Below, one piece after another: positions 18,822-26,669 of a stretch of 64,000 nt of DNA. Under the pieces are notes generated by a model that saw only the letters and a list, made by a program, of their open reading frames with translations, was not told the DNA's origin and did no database searches. This DNA comes from Algoriphagus sp. NG3. Lineage in GTDB: Bacteria > Bacteroidota > Bacteroidia > Cytophagales > Cyclobacteriaceae. Position numbers and translations under genes: made by a program. Position 1 is the first letter of the stretch. The number at the start of each line of letters is the position of its first letter. The DNA is taken from assembly GCF_034119865.1 (NCBI RefSeq), contig NZ_CP139421.1, positions 2,108,001 through 2,172,000 on the forward strand, read 5' to 3'.

Positions 18822-21800
18822 CTATCTGCGCCGCCAGCACGGGACAAAATGCCCTGGCATCAGGTAAAGTAGGGCCTGGATCTGTCCGATAGTTACCGGC
18901 ACTATCGGTGCATCCCGTGTGGTCACCACGGACACATTCAGCGAAACGCCATGGACACGCTCAATAGCATCAATCACCGCATGTCCCGTGGGGGAATAGA
19001 TAGTAATCTGTCTTCCCTCCCGGATATCTTCATGATCCTTTGCAAGCATACTCCGGATCTGATCTACTTCCTTGACAGTAGCATCCCTGCCCAGGGCATG
19101 GCGAAGCAGCGAAAAGATCAGGCAGGCGTTCCAGGTGCCGGAGGCATGACCGATCTGGTAGGAGGCAGAAATACCGTCACGCCGGGCACTATCCTGCTCA
19201 TACCTGCGCAGCGGATGCTCGTCTAGGGCAGACGTATCCCTCAGCGCCCTAAAGCCGGAAGAGTCTGCCGGCAGTTTGCCGGCCAGTTTTGTAATCGGGA
19301 TTGTTCCCTTGACCTGCTCCTGCACCGGAAGGCCGGCCATCAGCCCCAGCACCTCCGTACCATCCACGTTTAATTTGCGTGTGATCAGGCGGATTTTTTC
19401 AGAGTTGTCCAGATCACCCCACGAATCGCTATAGGAACGGGGATAAGATACCTCCATCGAGTGCAGGAAGCTATTCAGCGCCATGGCATGGGGAAGGAGA
19501 AGGGAAGCGTTCTTTGTTTCCACCTTCCCTGCGTTTCCTTCAAGTTCCTGAAGTAATTTCAATTCTCCTTCTTCCAGTGGCTTTTCAACAAAGGCCCGGG
19601 CCCGGCTATCTCTTTTCTCCTTGTTTTCGAATTCAACCATATCGGGATGTCTCCGGTACGTTGCGCCTTTCCTTGATTCCCGTCCATCATTCCGCTTCTG
19701 GATTTTTGTGCTGGCAGGCGGTTCGGGAAAAAGGTTGTCCGAAAAGGATGCTGCTGAATTGGCATCATACAGGCTCCAGAAAGCTGTTTCCAGCCGGTCT
19801 TCTTTCAGGATGGTTTTGTGCCTGATTACCTTTCCTTTCTTGTCTTTCTTGGTGAAATCTGTCAGTTTACCCGCCTCATGCGCCAGTAATCTGGCGCGCC
19901 AGGTACCTTCCGAGTTGCCCACCGTACTGGCAGCCTCTGCGGTATGGAGCGGGAGTGCATTGGTAAACTGCAGGTATGCCGAGATCAGCTGCTGCAGCCG
20001 GGTCTTTAGGATCAGTTCCGAGGCTCCCTTTTGCTGTATGATTCGCTGAAAATACTGGAGCTCCACCTGCGAACTGGCCAAAAGTCTTGCCTGGTCGGGC
20101 AGAATAAACGGAACCAGACTCAACAGCGGTGAGGTTTGCGCCTGTACAGACAGCAAAAGTACCGTGTGAACCGCACCTATGAGATCCCTGCCTCCCAAGG
20201 CCGCCCTCAGCGCATCCAGGTGGGCTACCCATGCGGTAGAATGTGCTCCCATACTTCCCACAAACGGGCTGGGGGTCCGTCCCTCCATGCGTACGTCCTC
20301 TACTGTGCCTTCTGCGGAAAACCGTACCTGTACGGCCAGGTCTCCGCCGACAGCCGTTCCTGCCCCACCTTCCAGCAACTGTAGTTCTGGCTGATCGGGA
20401 AGTCCTCCCTTATCGCCAAGTTTTGCCAGCAAATCCAATATATTGTCCGGGACATCCGGGTGTAGTCCCCTTAAAAAATCTCCCAAAACACGGTCATCAT
20501 CCAATTCGGCTGCCACATACGCAATGGGGTAAGCCTTCCGTATCCCATGCAGGAACCCATGGAGGGCTATATCCCAGACCTGGGATCCGGCGGGCTTTCC
20601 GAGGAAATCCGACTGAGACTTTACATATCCTCCCGGGGTATCTGTGGCAAAGAGAGCAGCAAGGTCTTTCCGGATAACTTCAGCCTTTTCCACACCTCCC
20701 CCTTCGACCCTGATCAGGTTGGTCCGCGCATCGCCTTCGGTATCACCGGTAGTTTTGGCTCCCAGCACAGTGGCCAACGGCAGATGGTTGACCAAGTCAA
20801 GGTATGCGTAGATGAAATCCTCCAACCAGACCGTTTTCCCAGACTCATCTTTTCCTTTATACCCTCCTTTCTGCATGGCCTGAGCCCGGTCCATAGCCGG
20901 TTTCAACTTGCCATACTCGCTGAATGGATTGGTATCCACTGGGGCCAGATCCATCTGGGGCGAAGATATGGCCTCGTTCAGCATCCCACCTACTTTTACA
21001 ATGGCCGCATCGAGTGTAAGCCCCTGCAACTGCCTCCGGAGCCCGTCTGTATGGACCACCCATGCTGTAGAGTGCGCCCCCATCGTCCCTGAGTGTGGAG
21101 AGGGGGTACGGCCGGTAAGTTTGATGTCGGCGATTACCCCATTCCCATCTTCGTCTTCTTTAGCAACGATCTGCGCCTGGAACCTCTGTAACACATTCCC
21201 CGAAGGATCACCATTTACTTCCTGAATGCCACCGGACAGCTTGCTCACCGAAACTGTTGCCTTCAACTGGACCGCCTCAGGGAAGATGGGGAAATCGCCG
21301 ATGAAACCTTCGCCTCCTGACTGTAGGCTGGCGCCCGACCCCTTTACAGCAGTTCTTTGCAATGCCTTTTCCCCCATCCGGTCTGCCTCTTCTTCCAGTC
21401 CAAGGTCATCATTGATCCTAACTCCACTTTTCATCTGGTGTGTAGGGGATACCCTCCCCTGCTTCTGTTGCACCACATGCCAGGCCTCATGCGGCAGATG
21501 CTTTTCCTGGCCGGGAGCAATATGGATATCCGTCCCCTGGGCATAAGCATGCGCCTGTAACTGCCCTGGCTTGGTGGAATTGTAGTGTACTTTCACATCA
21601 TCCAGAGTGTATCCTGAAAGAGCTTCTACCCCATTTTTGACCTGATCTGGCAATCCGGTCCGGTTTGGCAAAGGCGAAGCAGCCTTCGTTTGAAGTACGT
21701 GTGAGCCGTTGGATGTGGGAACTCCTGTACCAGCCCCTCCTCCTCCTCCGTTTACCAAACTCGCAAACTGGCGCTGGATAAGTGTCTCCGGACGGTTGTC

Positions 21801-21893
21801 CTTAAACTGAAAAGTATCTGAATCTACAGACCGGGAGGCTGTGACATCGGGTTTTATGGCAGGACCAAAGGCCTTTAGGATCTTTTTACCCAT
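18822..21893 (-). CDS. DUF4157 (eCIS core domain) protein with C-terminal cysteine-protease-like domain
   Basis: A 1023-aa protein. The DUF4157 domain (about 80-180) has the zinc-peptidase motif HEAWH (135-139), a downstream LEEEADRMG (166-174) and the usual NDDLGLE. No signal peptide is seen. Residues about 250-480 and 530-840 are two copies of one module: GRTPSPxxGxMGAHSTAWVxH at 261-281 and 538-558, LPL...TxGxxEG at 371-386 and 647-663, and a FLHxxxxxYP stretch at 447-455 and 809-818. The C-terminus (about 880-1023) has GTWNACLIFSLL with Cys924 and GHFVPCW with His1015, the order and spacing of OTU/papain-like proteases. DUF4157 marks cargo of extracellular contractile injection systems, but no such cluster is in the window. 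Base composition is visibly more G+C-rich than its neighbours. The terminal-domain call is an inference. Confidence 0.75.
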   Translation of the reverse strand: MGKKILKAFGPAIKPDVTASRSVDSDTFQFKDNRPETLIQRQFASLVNGGGGGAGTGVPTSNGSHVLQTKAASPLPNRTGLPDQVKNGVEALSGYTLDDVKVHYNSTKPGQLQAHAYAQGTDIHIAPGQEKHLPHEAWHVVQQKQGRVSPTHQMKSGVRINDDLGLEEEADRMGEKALQRTAVKGSGASLQSGGEGFIGDFPIFPEAVQLKATVSVSKLSGGIQEVNGDPSGNVLQRFQAQIVAKEDEDGNGVIADIKLTGRTPSPHSGTMGAHSTAWVVHTDGLRRQLQGLTLDAAIVKVGGMLNEAISSPQMDLAPVDTNPFSEYGKLKPAMDRAQAMQKGGYKGKDESGKTVWLEDFIYAYLDLVNHLPLATVLGAKTTGDTEGDARTNLIRVEGGGVEKAEVIRKDLAALFATDTPGGYVKSQSDFLGKPAGSQVWDIALHGFLHGIRKAYPIAYVAAELDDDRVLGDFLRGLHPDVPDNILDLLAKLGDKGGLPDQPELQLLEGGAGTAVGGDLAVQVRFSAEGTVEDVRMEGRTPSPFVGSMGAHSTAWVAHLDALRAALGGRDLIGAVHTVLLLSVQAQTSPLLSLVPFILPDQARLLASSQVELQYFQRIIQQKGASELILKTRLQQLISAYLQFTNALPLHTAEAASTVGNSEGTWRARLLAHEAGKLTDFTKKDKKGKVIRHKTILKEDRLETAFWSLYDANSAASFSDNLFPEPPASTKIQKRNDGRESRKGATYRRHPDMVEFENKEKRDSRARAFVEKPLEEGELKLLQELEGNAGKVETKNASLLLPHAMALNSFLHSMEVSYPRSYSDSWGDLDNSEKIRLITRKLNVDGTEVLGLMAGLPVQEQVKGTIPITKLAGKLPADSSGFRALRDTSALDEHPLRRYEQDSARRDGISASYQIGHASGTWNACLIFSLLRHALGRDATVKEVDQIRSMLAKDHEDIREGRQITIYSPTGHAVIDAIERVHGVSLNVSVVTTRDAPIVPVTIGQIQALLYLMPGHFVPCWRRR

Positions 21894-22088
21894 GTGAAAA
21901 AATAAACGGTGGAAAAAAGCGGTTCAATGGACATTTAGCTTAGCCCGGTTTTCATTTTATTAATTAAGATAAGTAATTACCAGTTACTATACAATAGTCA
22001 GGTAGTTGGAAGCAAATTGAAAGTAATACGGTTTATCAAAGCAAAAAGGGGGAACAAAACAGTGTGCACTGTAAAAAAGGGATTGTAT

Positions 22089-22517
22089 TCATTTGTCTTT
22101 TGTTAGGGTAACTTGGGGTGAGTATTCAGCAAGTTCAAGTGTCCTATCCTCAATATTGTTCACAAAGGTGCCATGCTCCTTACTCGTCAGTGCCTTTATA
22201 TCTTTCCATTCTTGGTCTGCCATGAAATTATCCCATGCTCCTTCCATAGTACTTTCATCTTCCCACTCCAATAAATATATAAACTCTGTCTTATCGTTAA
22301 ACTTGGATTCCCACATAGCCACAATTGGGAAATCATACTTTTTCATTATCCTATGAGCATGGTCTCTAAACCTATCATGAAATGCTTGCATATTTTCTGA
22401 GGGAACTTCATAAATTCTTAGTTGGTGAATAGGTTTTTTATCAACTAACTCCAAACCTGATTGTGCATGGCCTATTGCAGCCCAAATTATCAAGATTAAA
22501 ACGATTGTTTGTTTCAT
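22089..22517 (-). CDS. Secreted NIPSNAP-family protein
   Basis: A 142-aa protein with a signal peptide (about 1-19, ILIIWAAIGHAQ) and a NIPSNAP domain (LRIYEVPSENMQAFHDRFRDHAHRIM, then FIYLLEWEDE and a second half). The fold is a dimeric alpha+beta barrel. The role is unknown; bacterial members sometimes accompany monooxygenases. It lies upstream of the DUF4157 gene on the same strand, separated by about 195 bases, so cotranscription is possible. A short ACAGTG/CACTGT hairpin follows its stop at about 22059-22072. Confidence 0.8.
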   Translation of the reverse strand: MKQTIVLILIIWAAIGHAQSGLELVDKKPIHQLRIYEVPSENMQAFHDRFRDHAHRIMKKYDFPIVAMWESKFNDKTEFIYLLEWEDESTMEGAWDNFMADQEWKDIKALTSKEHGTFVNNIEDRTLELAEYSPQVTLTKDK

Positions 22518-22769
22518 ATTTCTCCTTCTTTTAGAATTTTCTTTGTTATGCTATGATTACCTGGTTGTCCTAACAATGGCCGCCAACACCTGTTGTCTCA
22601 ATATTCCGTACCTTATTATTTTTATACTGCAATTGTGAACAGGTCTTCTGGATTCTTCTGGAAGCAAATTAATAAATTTTTCTCACCCCCTCCCCCGATA
22701 TCTCGTGCTTATCCGGAACCAAGTTTGAGCGTGGCGAGAACAAAATAGGAGAGGGACCTCTGGTCATTG

Positions 22770-23245
22770 GAATGGAAAGTTACCCAGAAGGGGTTAAAGA
22801 ATGGTCAATCCAATTGGCCTCGGAGCAGTTTTTTCTGGAAAAGAGGGTGCGATCCGAGGAATGGCACCAAGGTCCAAACAGGTATATGAAAAGTATGAGA
22901 CCCAAGCTTCAATTTCACTATTGGGCCGAATAGCTAAGGGGAAGTTTTTCTTCCGTCCTTTTGGCTTAGCCCCTTCTCCAGAGGCGGGCAGGGAAAAGAC
23001 CAAGACGCCAGCCTACCCGCAGCCCGGCTCCTTCACTAAAACAGTCCACTGGACTGTTTCTTTACGCTTGGCCCTCCTTCAAGCTGGCCCCAGCCTAAAT
23101 TCTTTCACTGAAAGAATTTTTAACGGCTTGTCCTACCGCACCTACCAGCCGCTTGCCCCGCTGCCACGATCTCCTCCCCGACTTAAAAACAGAGACATCT
23201 GCTACCTGACTAATAATCCTGTTTTTACTGGTTACCACTACTCAT
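22770..23245. repeat. Diverged copy of the hairpin-chain repeat
   Basis: One further unit of the 15.65-18.5 kb family, starting GTTACCCAGAAGGGG at 22779 and running through AATTGGCCTCGGAGCAG, TTCAATTTCACTATTGG and the terminal GGTTACCACTACTCATA. It has lost the CCCCGGGT hairpin and gained an inserted segment around 23040-23120. With the large array it brackets the DUF4157/NIPSNAP genes. The open frame across it has repeat-derived sequence and is not called. Confidence 0.85.
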
Positions 23246-23327
23246 AACAGAAATAAATAGGCCACATCGCATCTGCCTATCCATGCATCATTACTAAGAA
23301 TAAGTAGGCATCACCTACAATACCTCT

Positions 23328-23403
23328 ACGATGTTTCTTCGATGCTCCTTCGATATATCATCGACGCAGACTCGAAGAAAAGTCGAAGGAAAGTCGAAGA
23401 AAA
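23328..23403. repeat. Helically phased TCGA array (11-bp period)
   Basis: TCGA occurs at 23339, 23350, 23361, 23372, 23383 and 23393, preceded by ACGA at 23328. The spacing is 11, 11, 11, 11, 11 and 10 bases, about one helical turn. The bases between vary, but the right half reads TCGAAGAAAAG, TCGAAGGAAAG, TCGAAGAAAAG. It lies about 235 bases upstream of the XRE gene pair. It looks like an array of protein sites on one DNA face or a degenerate 11-bp minisatellite. Confidence 0.8.
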
Positions 23404-23638
23404 GCCTACTTTGCTCCCAAGCTAATCCCTTCTTGCTCCCATAAATCTCCCTTGGTACTTAGGAGAATCAAGGGGACAGCTAGGAAGAACCATAAGAGGA
23501 AGTATAAGGCAGGCAATGGTGAAGTACCCAACAAAACGATGGTAAGATTGATCATTTCCTTAAAGGAATAGGAAAAACAAAGCCAAAAAAACAGTATCTT
23601 AGTCCTGACTACTCTTCGGGATATTTATAGGGATTGTA

Positions 23639-24055
23639 ATGAAAAATGCTCAAAAAATCATGCGGATACTAAGAGAATCAAATGATTACTCTCAGGAATA
23701 TGTGGCAGATGTCCTAGACATTGCCCAAAAAACATATTCTAATCTGGAATCCGGCAAGTCTAAACTCACTTTGGATAGAATTCATCAGCTTTCTAAATTA
23801 TACCATGTCAAGCCGGACTATTTCCTGTCCGAAGAGCTGCCAATTGTCAACTACAATACGGGGGATTTCAGCAGATCTATTATAGCAACCAAATCTTATC
23901 ATGAGGGTCATTCCGGTAAGTTCCATCAAGATATCATTAAAGAAAAAGAGGTTCAGATCTCCCGATTGATTGAAGAGTTAGCATATATCAAAAAGGAAAA
24001 AGAAGAACTTTACTCCATTATAAAAGAGCTAAGCGTAAAAATTAAACATCCTTGA
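23639..24055 (+). CDS. XRE-family helix-turn-helix regulator with C-terminal coiled coil
   Basis: A 138-aa protein with an N-terminal Cro/CI-type HTH (about 8-62; YSQEYVADVLDIAQKTYSNLESGK), a linker NYNTGDFSRSIIAT, and a C-terminal charged helix (about 100-135, EKEVQISRLIEELAYIKKEKEEL) that is a probable coiled coil for dimerisation. It overlaps the next HTH gene by one base (TGATG). Both genes share the linker motif, so they are paralogues in an operon. The target is unknown. Confidence 0.82.
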   Translation: MKNAQKIMRILRESNDYSQEYVADVLDIAQKTYSNLESGKSKLTLDRIHQLSKLYHVKPDYFLSEELPIVNYNTGDFSRSIIATKSYHEGHSGKFHQDIIKEKEVQISRLIEELAYIKKEKEELYSIIKELSVKIKHP

Positions 24056-24330
24056 TGAAAACCACCCTACTTAAAAAGCTTCGTGAAGAACTGAAGTTTG
24101 ATATTGATTTGATTTCCGCAAAAATTGATGTTTCCCCAGCGGAATATATGGATCTGGAGAACGGTATCAGGAGATTGGATTTATTACAGGCTGCCAAGCT
24201 TGGAGATCTATATGACATCAATCCCAGACACCTGTTGGAACTGGCAGAAAGCATCAACTATAATATGGGAACCCATAGCAGGACCATTTACGCCACAAAT
24301 TACTTTGAGGGAAAAGAAGACGGGGGATAA
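24055..24330 (+). CDS. Small XRE-family helix-turn-helix protein, paralogue of its neighbour
   Basis: A 91-aa protein starting at the ATG that overlaps the previous stop (TGATG); a TTG one codon earlier is less likely. It has a Cro/CI-like HTH (DIDLISAKIDVSPAEYMDLENGIR...AAKLGDLYDINPRHLLEL) and then INYNMGTHSRTIYAT, matching VNYNTGDFSRSIIAT in the upstream gene. It ends shortly after and lacks the coiled coil. It may bind DNA as a heterodimer or modulate the longer protein (inference). Confidence 0.78.
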   Translation: MKTTLLKKLREELKFDIDLISAKIDVSPAEYMDLENGIRRLDLLQAAKLGDLYDINPRHLLELAESINYNMGTHSRTIYATNYFEGKEDGG

Positions 24331-24387
24331 GTTGTTTGGGATTTCCAACATTTCTCGGGGAATTGATGGCTAAGTGACTACCACAGG

Positions 24388-24505
24388 TCATTTCGACGAC
24401 CAAAGGGAGAAATCTCTTTTGAAGTAAGAAAGCGGAAATGAGAAAACTGAAAAAATGGAGATTGTTGGATCTCCGGTGTCTGATGCCCGGTGTAGGTAGT
24501 GTTAA
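24388..24505. repeat. Dispersed repeat fragments between XRE pair and hicA
   Basis: TCATTTCGACGACC with GAGAAATCTC (24388-24418) is a copy of the dispersed 'GAGATTTCTCC...CGAAATGAC' repeat. At 24470-24505 a short period-7 stretch (TCTCCGG, TGTCTGA, TGCCCGG, TGTAGGT) follows. Nothing else is seen in the 24331-24618 gap. Confidence 0.7.
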
Positions 24506-24618
24506 AGAAGAGATTTCTCAGTCGCTTTATGCTTTTACGAAAATAAACTCCAAAACCCTAAACAATTGATATTAATATTCGTATCATTGTAGTATGAAAA
24601 ATACAAAATTTAATACCT

Positions 24619-24803
24619 ATGAAGTATTCCGAATTGGAACGAAAGTTAAAAAAGAAAGGGTGTTACTGGGTCTATGACGGAAAAAGCATCCAATCTGGTA
24701 CAGTCCTATTACCAAGAAGGAATTTCAACTCTCACATCACAAGAGTGAGGAAGTGAAAATCGGAACATTGAAATCAATCATGAAGGATGCGGGGGTCAAT
24801 TGA
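24619..24803 (+). pseudogene. hicA: hicA toxin gene broken by a 1-base frameshift
   Basis: The first 22 codons read MKYSELERKLKKKGCYWVYD and then GK, the start of a HicA (YcfA-like) toxin. Frame 1 then leaves the family sequence, but the next frame continues it exactly: KKHPIWYSPITKKEFQLSHH, then KSEEVKIGTLKSIMKDAG and a TGA at 24801. Adding one A to the A5 run at 24681-24685 restores a full protein of about 61 aa, including the catalytic His of KKHPIWY. So this is a frameshifted toxin gene, an assembly error in a homopolymer, or less likely a slippage-expressed gene. The intact antitoxin follows 64 bases later. Confidence 0.82.
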
Positions 24804-24867
24804 CTCCACCCTTTATTCTCCATATATATAATTCTAAAAATCCTAAAAATCTCAATCGTAAAAAAGC

Positions 24868-25269
24868 ATGAGAACTAAAGTAAAAATCGAAAGAGGGGAT
24901 GATGGCACTTATGGTGCATATATTGAAAACAATACTCTTCCCTATGGAATCATCGGTGAAGGAAACACTTCAAATGAAGCTATTGAAGACTTTAAAAACT
25001 CTTATAAAGAGATGAAAGAATATTATAATACAATAAATAAAAAATTTACAGAAAGTGAATTTGATTTTGTTTATGATCTAGCCTCTTTTCTGAGTTATTA
25101 TAGTAAAATATTAAGTCTATCGGGGTTGGAAAGGATCACAGGGGTAAATCAAGGACAATTAAGTCATTATGTAACAGGACATAGAAAGCCCGGTAAAAAG
25201 ACCGTTGAAAAAATTGAAAAGAATATAAAAGGGTTTGCTGAAGAATTAAAGCAAGTAGAGTTCATATAA
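24868..25269 (+). CDS. hicB: HicB-family antitoxin
   Basis: A 133-aa protein with the HicB partial RNase-H-like fold at the N-terminus (KIERGDDGTYGAYIENNTLPYGIIGEGNTSNEAIEDF) and a C-terminal HTH (about 85-125; LSGLERITGVNQGQLSHYVTGHRKPG), so it can bind its own operator. It would neutralise HicA, an mRNA interferase. The partner gene upstream is frameshifted, so the antitoxin may now be solitary. Confidence 0.85.
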   Translation: MRTKVKIERGDDGTYGAYIENNTLPYGIIGEGNTSNEAIEDFKNSYKEMKEYYNTINKKFTESEFDFVYDLASFLSYYSKILSLSGLERITGVNQGQLSHYVTGHRKPGKKTVEKIEKNIKGFAEELKQVEFI

Positions 25270-25306
25270 ATAACACATCATACATACATCACTAAAATAC
25301 TATTTT

Positions 25307-25332
25307 AAGCCTCAAATATTGGGGCTTTTTTA
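25307..25332 (+). terminator. Rho-independent terminator after hicB
   Basis: AAGCCTC and GGGGCTT pair (one G-T) around an AAATATT loop and are followed by TTTTT. It lies 38 bases after the hicB stop. Confidence 0.75.
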
Positions 25333-25425
25333 ATATGTTAATCAACTAAAATTTAAATCTCAGCATATAATTTACCTACACCTCGAGAAAAAGTCAAATT
25401 GCAACTGAACCTGCCAACTACAAAA

Positions 25426-26667
25426 TCACCCCGCATACCTCCTACTCTTCCTGGCCTTAATCTCCTCCCGCTGCTTATAGTAGCGCATTTTCTCCTGCAC
25501 CTTCTGTATTCTCAGCTGCTTATTGTAGGAGATCAGGAAAAAACAGAACAGCAGGAAATAGATCATGGTCATGTTTTTCATGCGCATGACCACTCCCAGG
25601 TTGCTAAGTGCGTTCATAAAGGCCAAAGTAACCGGTATAAAAGTGATTATTCCTGCCTTTAGGAACAGGGGCATATCGCGGATTGCCTCTGGGGACCAGT
25701 TGCGATAGATAAAAAAGCTTAGGTATAAATAGACCAGGTTTTCGACTGAACTAAAGAGTGCCACAAAATTATGCGCATCAAAAAACAAAGGCCGAAACAT
25801 GTAGGTAAAAAGCCGCATAGGTAAGGAATAGGAAGAGATATCCACTGCGGAGCCGACGTTTCCCCTACTCAGGTTGCCTGCGGTAGTTTCGGATAACTGG
25901 GACAAGGATTCCAGATTCAACTCTTCCACTTTTAGGAATTCGGCGGTGGATCCTAAAAGGAAATAAGTACCAACACCTGCAGCCAAGCCCATAACTATCT
26001 TAAAATGTATTTTCAGTTCGCTTCCCATCATAATTGCCATTGCCGCACCTCCGATTAGTGCCTGTCCCATGTGCGGCCTTGCCATATAGACAAAAAACAA
26101 CGCAATTAACCCCTGCCACCACCTGCTCTTGTACTTTTGAAGTGCAAAAAGAAACCAGGCTATTCCCCAGAAGCATATCGCATCCTTACCCACTCCGGCT
26201 GTCCAAAAATGTAGGTTGAGAAAATAAAAGACAGTGGGAAAGAGAGGGACACCAAAAATCTCATAATTATGAGGAAAATGCTCAGCAGTAAGGATAAAAA
26301 TGTATCTGATCCCAACGAAGCCAAGAGCTCCAAAGAGTATATTACCGGTAATATAACTCAACCCAAAAATCTTGCTTGGAATATAGCATAGCCATAATAT
26401 AAACCAGGTGGAATCCCCAAAATAGGACATCCAGGTCACTTCACCTCGCACTAATGCCTGTTCCATTCCAAGTCTCCAGTACCCTTGAGAATCCCCACCG
26501 TAATTCATAATATACCAGGTAAAGAAAAAGCTAAAAAAGATATGGTAAGCCAATAAATAATGGAGATGTAGCTCATATTTATAAGGCAAACCAAAACGCT
26601 TCGCCATACTCGAATTGGAGTTGACGAGGGCTAGGATTACCAGAAGTATGACTATTATATCAAGCAT
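25426..26667 (-). CDS. Polytopic membrane protein, probable polysaccharide polymerase (Wzy/EpsG-like)
   Basis: A 413-aa inner-membrane protein with about ten hydrophobic segments, a large central loop (about 240-280, EELNLESLSQLSETTAGNLSR) and a basic C-terminal tail (YYKQREEIKARKSRR). Features such as YGGDSQGYW, VGKDAICFWGIAWFLFAL and ARPHMGQALI resemble EpsG/Wzy-type polymerases. It is the last gene of a long glycan operon, two bases from the glycosyltransferase before it. Wzy assignment rests on topology and context, since these proteins have little sequence conservation. Confidence 0.65.
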   Translation of the reverse strand: MLDIIVILLVILALVNSNSSMAKRFGLPYKYELHLHYLLAYHIFFSFFFTWYIMNYGGDSQGYWRLGMEQALVRGEVTWMSYFGDSTWFILWLCYIPSKIFGLSYITGNILFGALGFVGIRYIFILTAEHFPHNYEIFGVPLFPTVFYFLNLHFWTAGVGKDAICFWGIAWFLFALQKYKSRWWQGLIALFFVYMARPHMGQALIGGAAMAIMMGSELKIHFKIVMGLAAGVGTYFLLGSTAEFLKVEELNLESLSQLSETTAGNLSRGNVGSAVDISSYSLPMRLFTYMFRPLFFDAHNFVALFSSVENLVYLYLSFFIYRNWSPEAIRDMPLFLKAGIITFIPVTLAFMNALSNLGVVMRMKNMTMIYFLLFCFFLISYNKQLRIQKVQEKMRYYKQREEIKARKSRRYAG

Positions 26668-26669
26668 TT

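Noticed and set aside
18509..18847. 112-aa minus-strand frame overlapping the end of the DUF4157 gene
   Set aside because: It runs through a repeat and the last codons of a real gene in another frame.
18822..22517. Extracellular contractile injection system cluster
   Set aside because: DUF4157 is present, but no sheath, tube, baseplate or AAA eCIS gene is in the window.
22801..23247. 148-aa plus-strand frame near 23 kb
   Set aside because: It coincides with a diverged hairpin repeat copy and translates repeat sequence.
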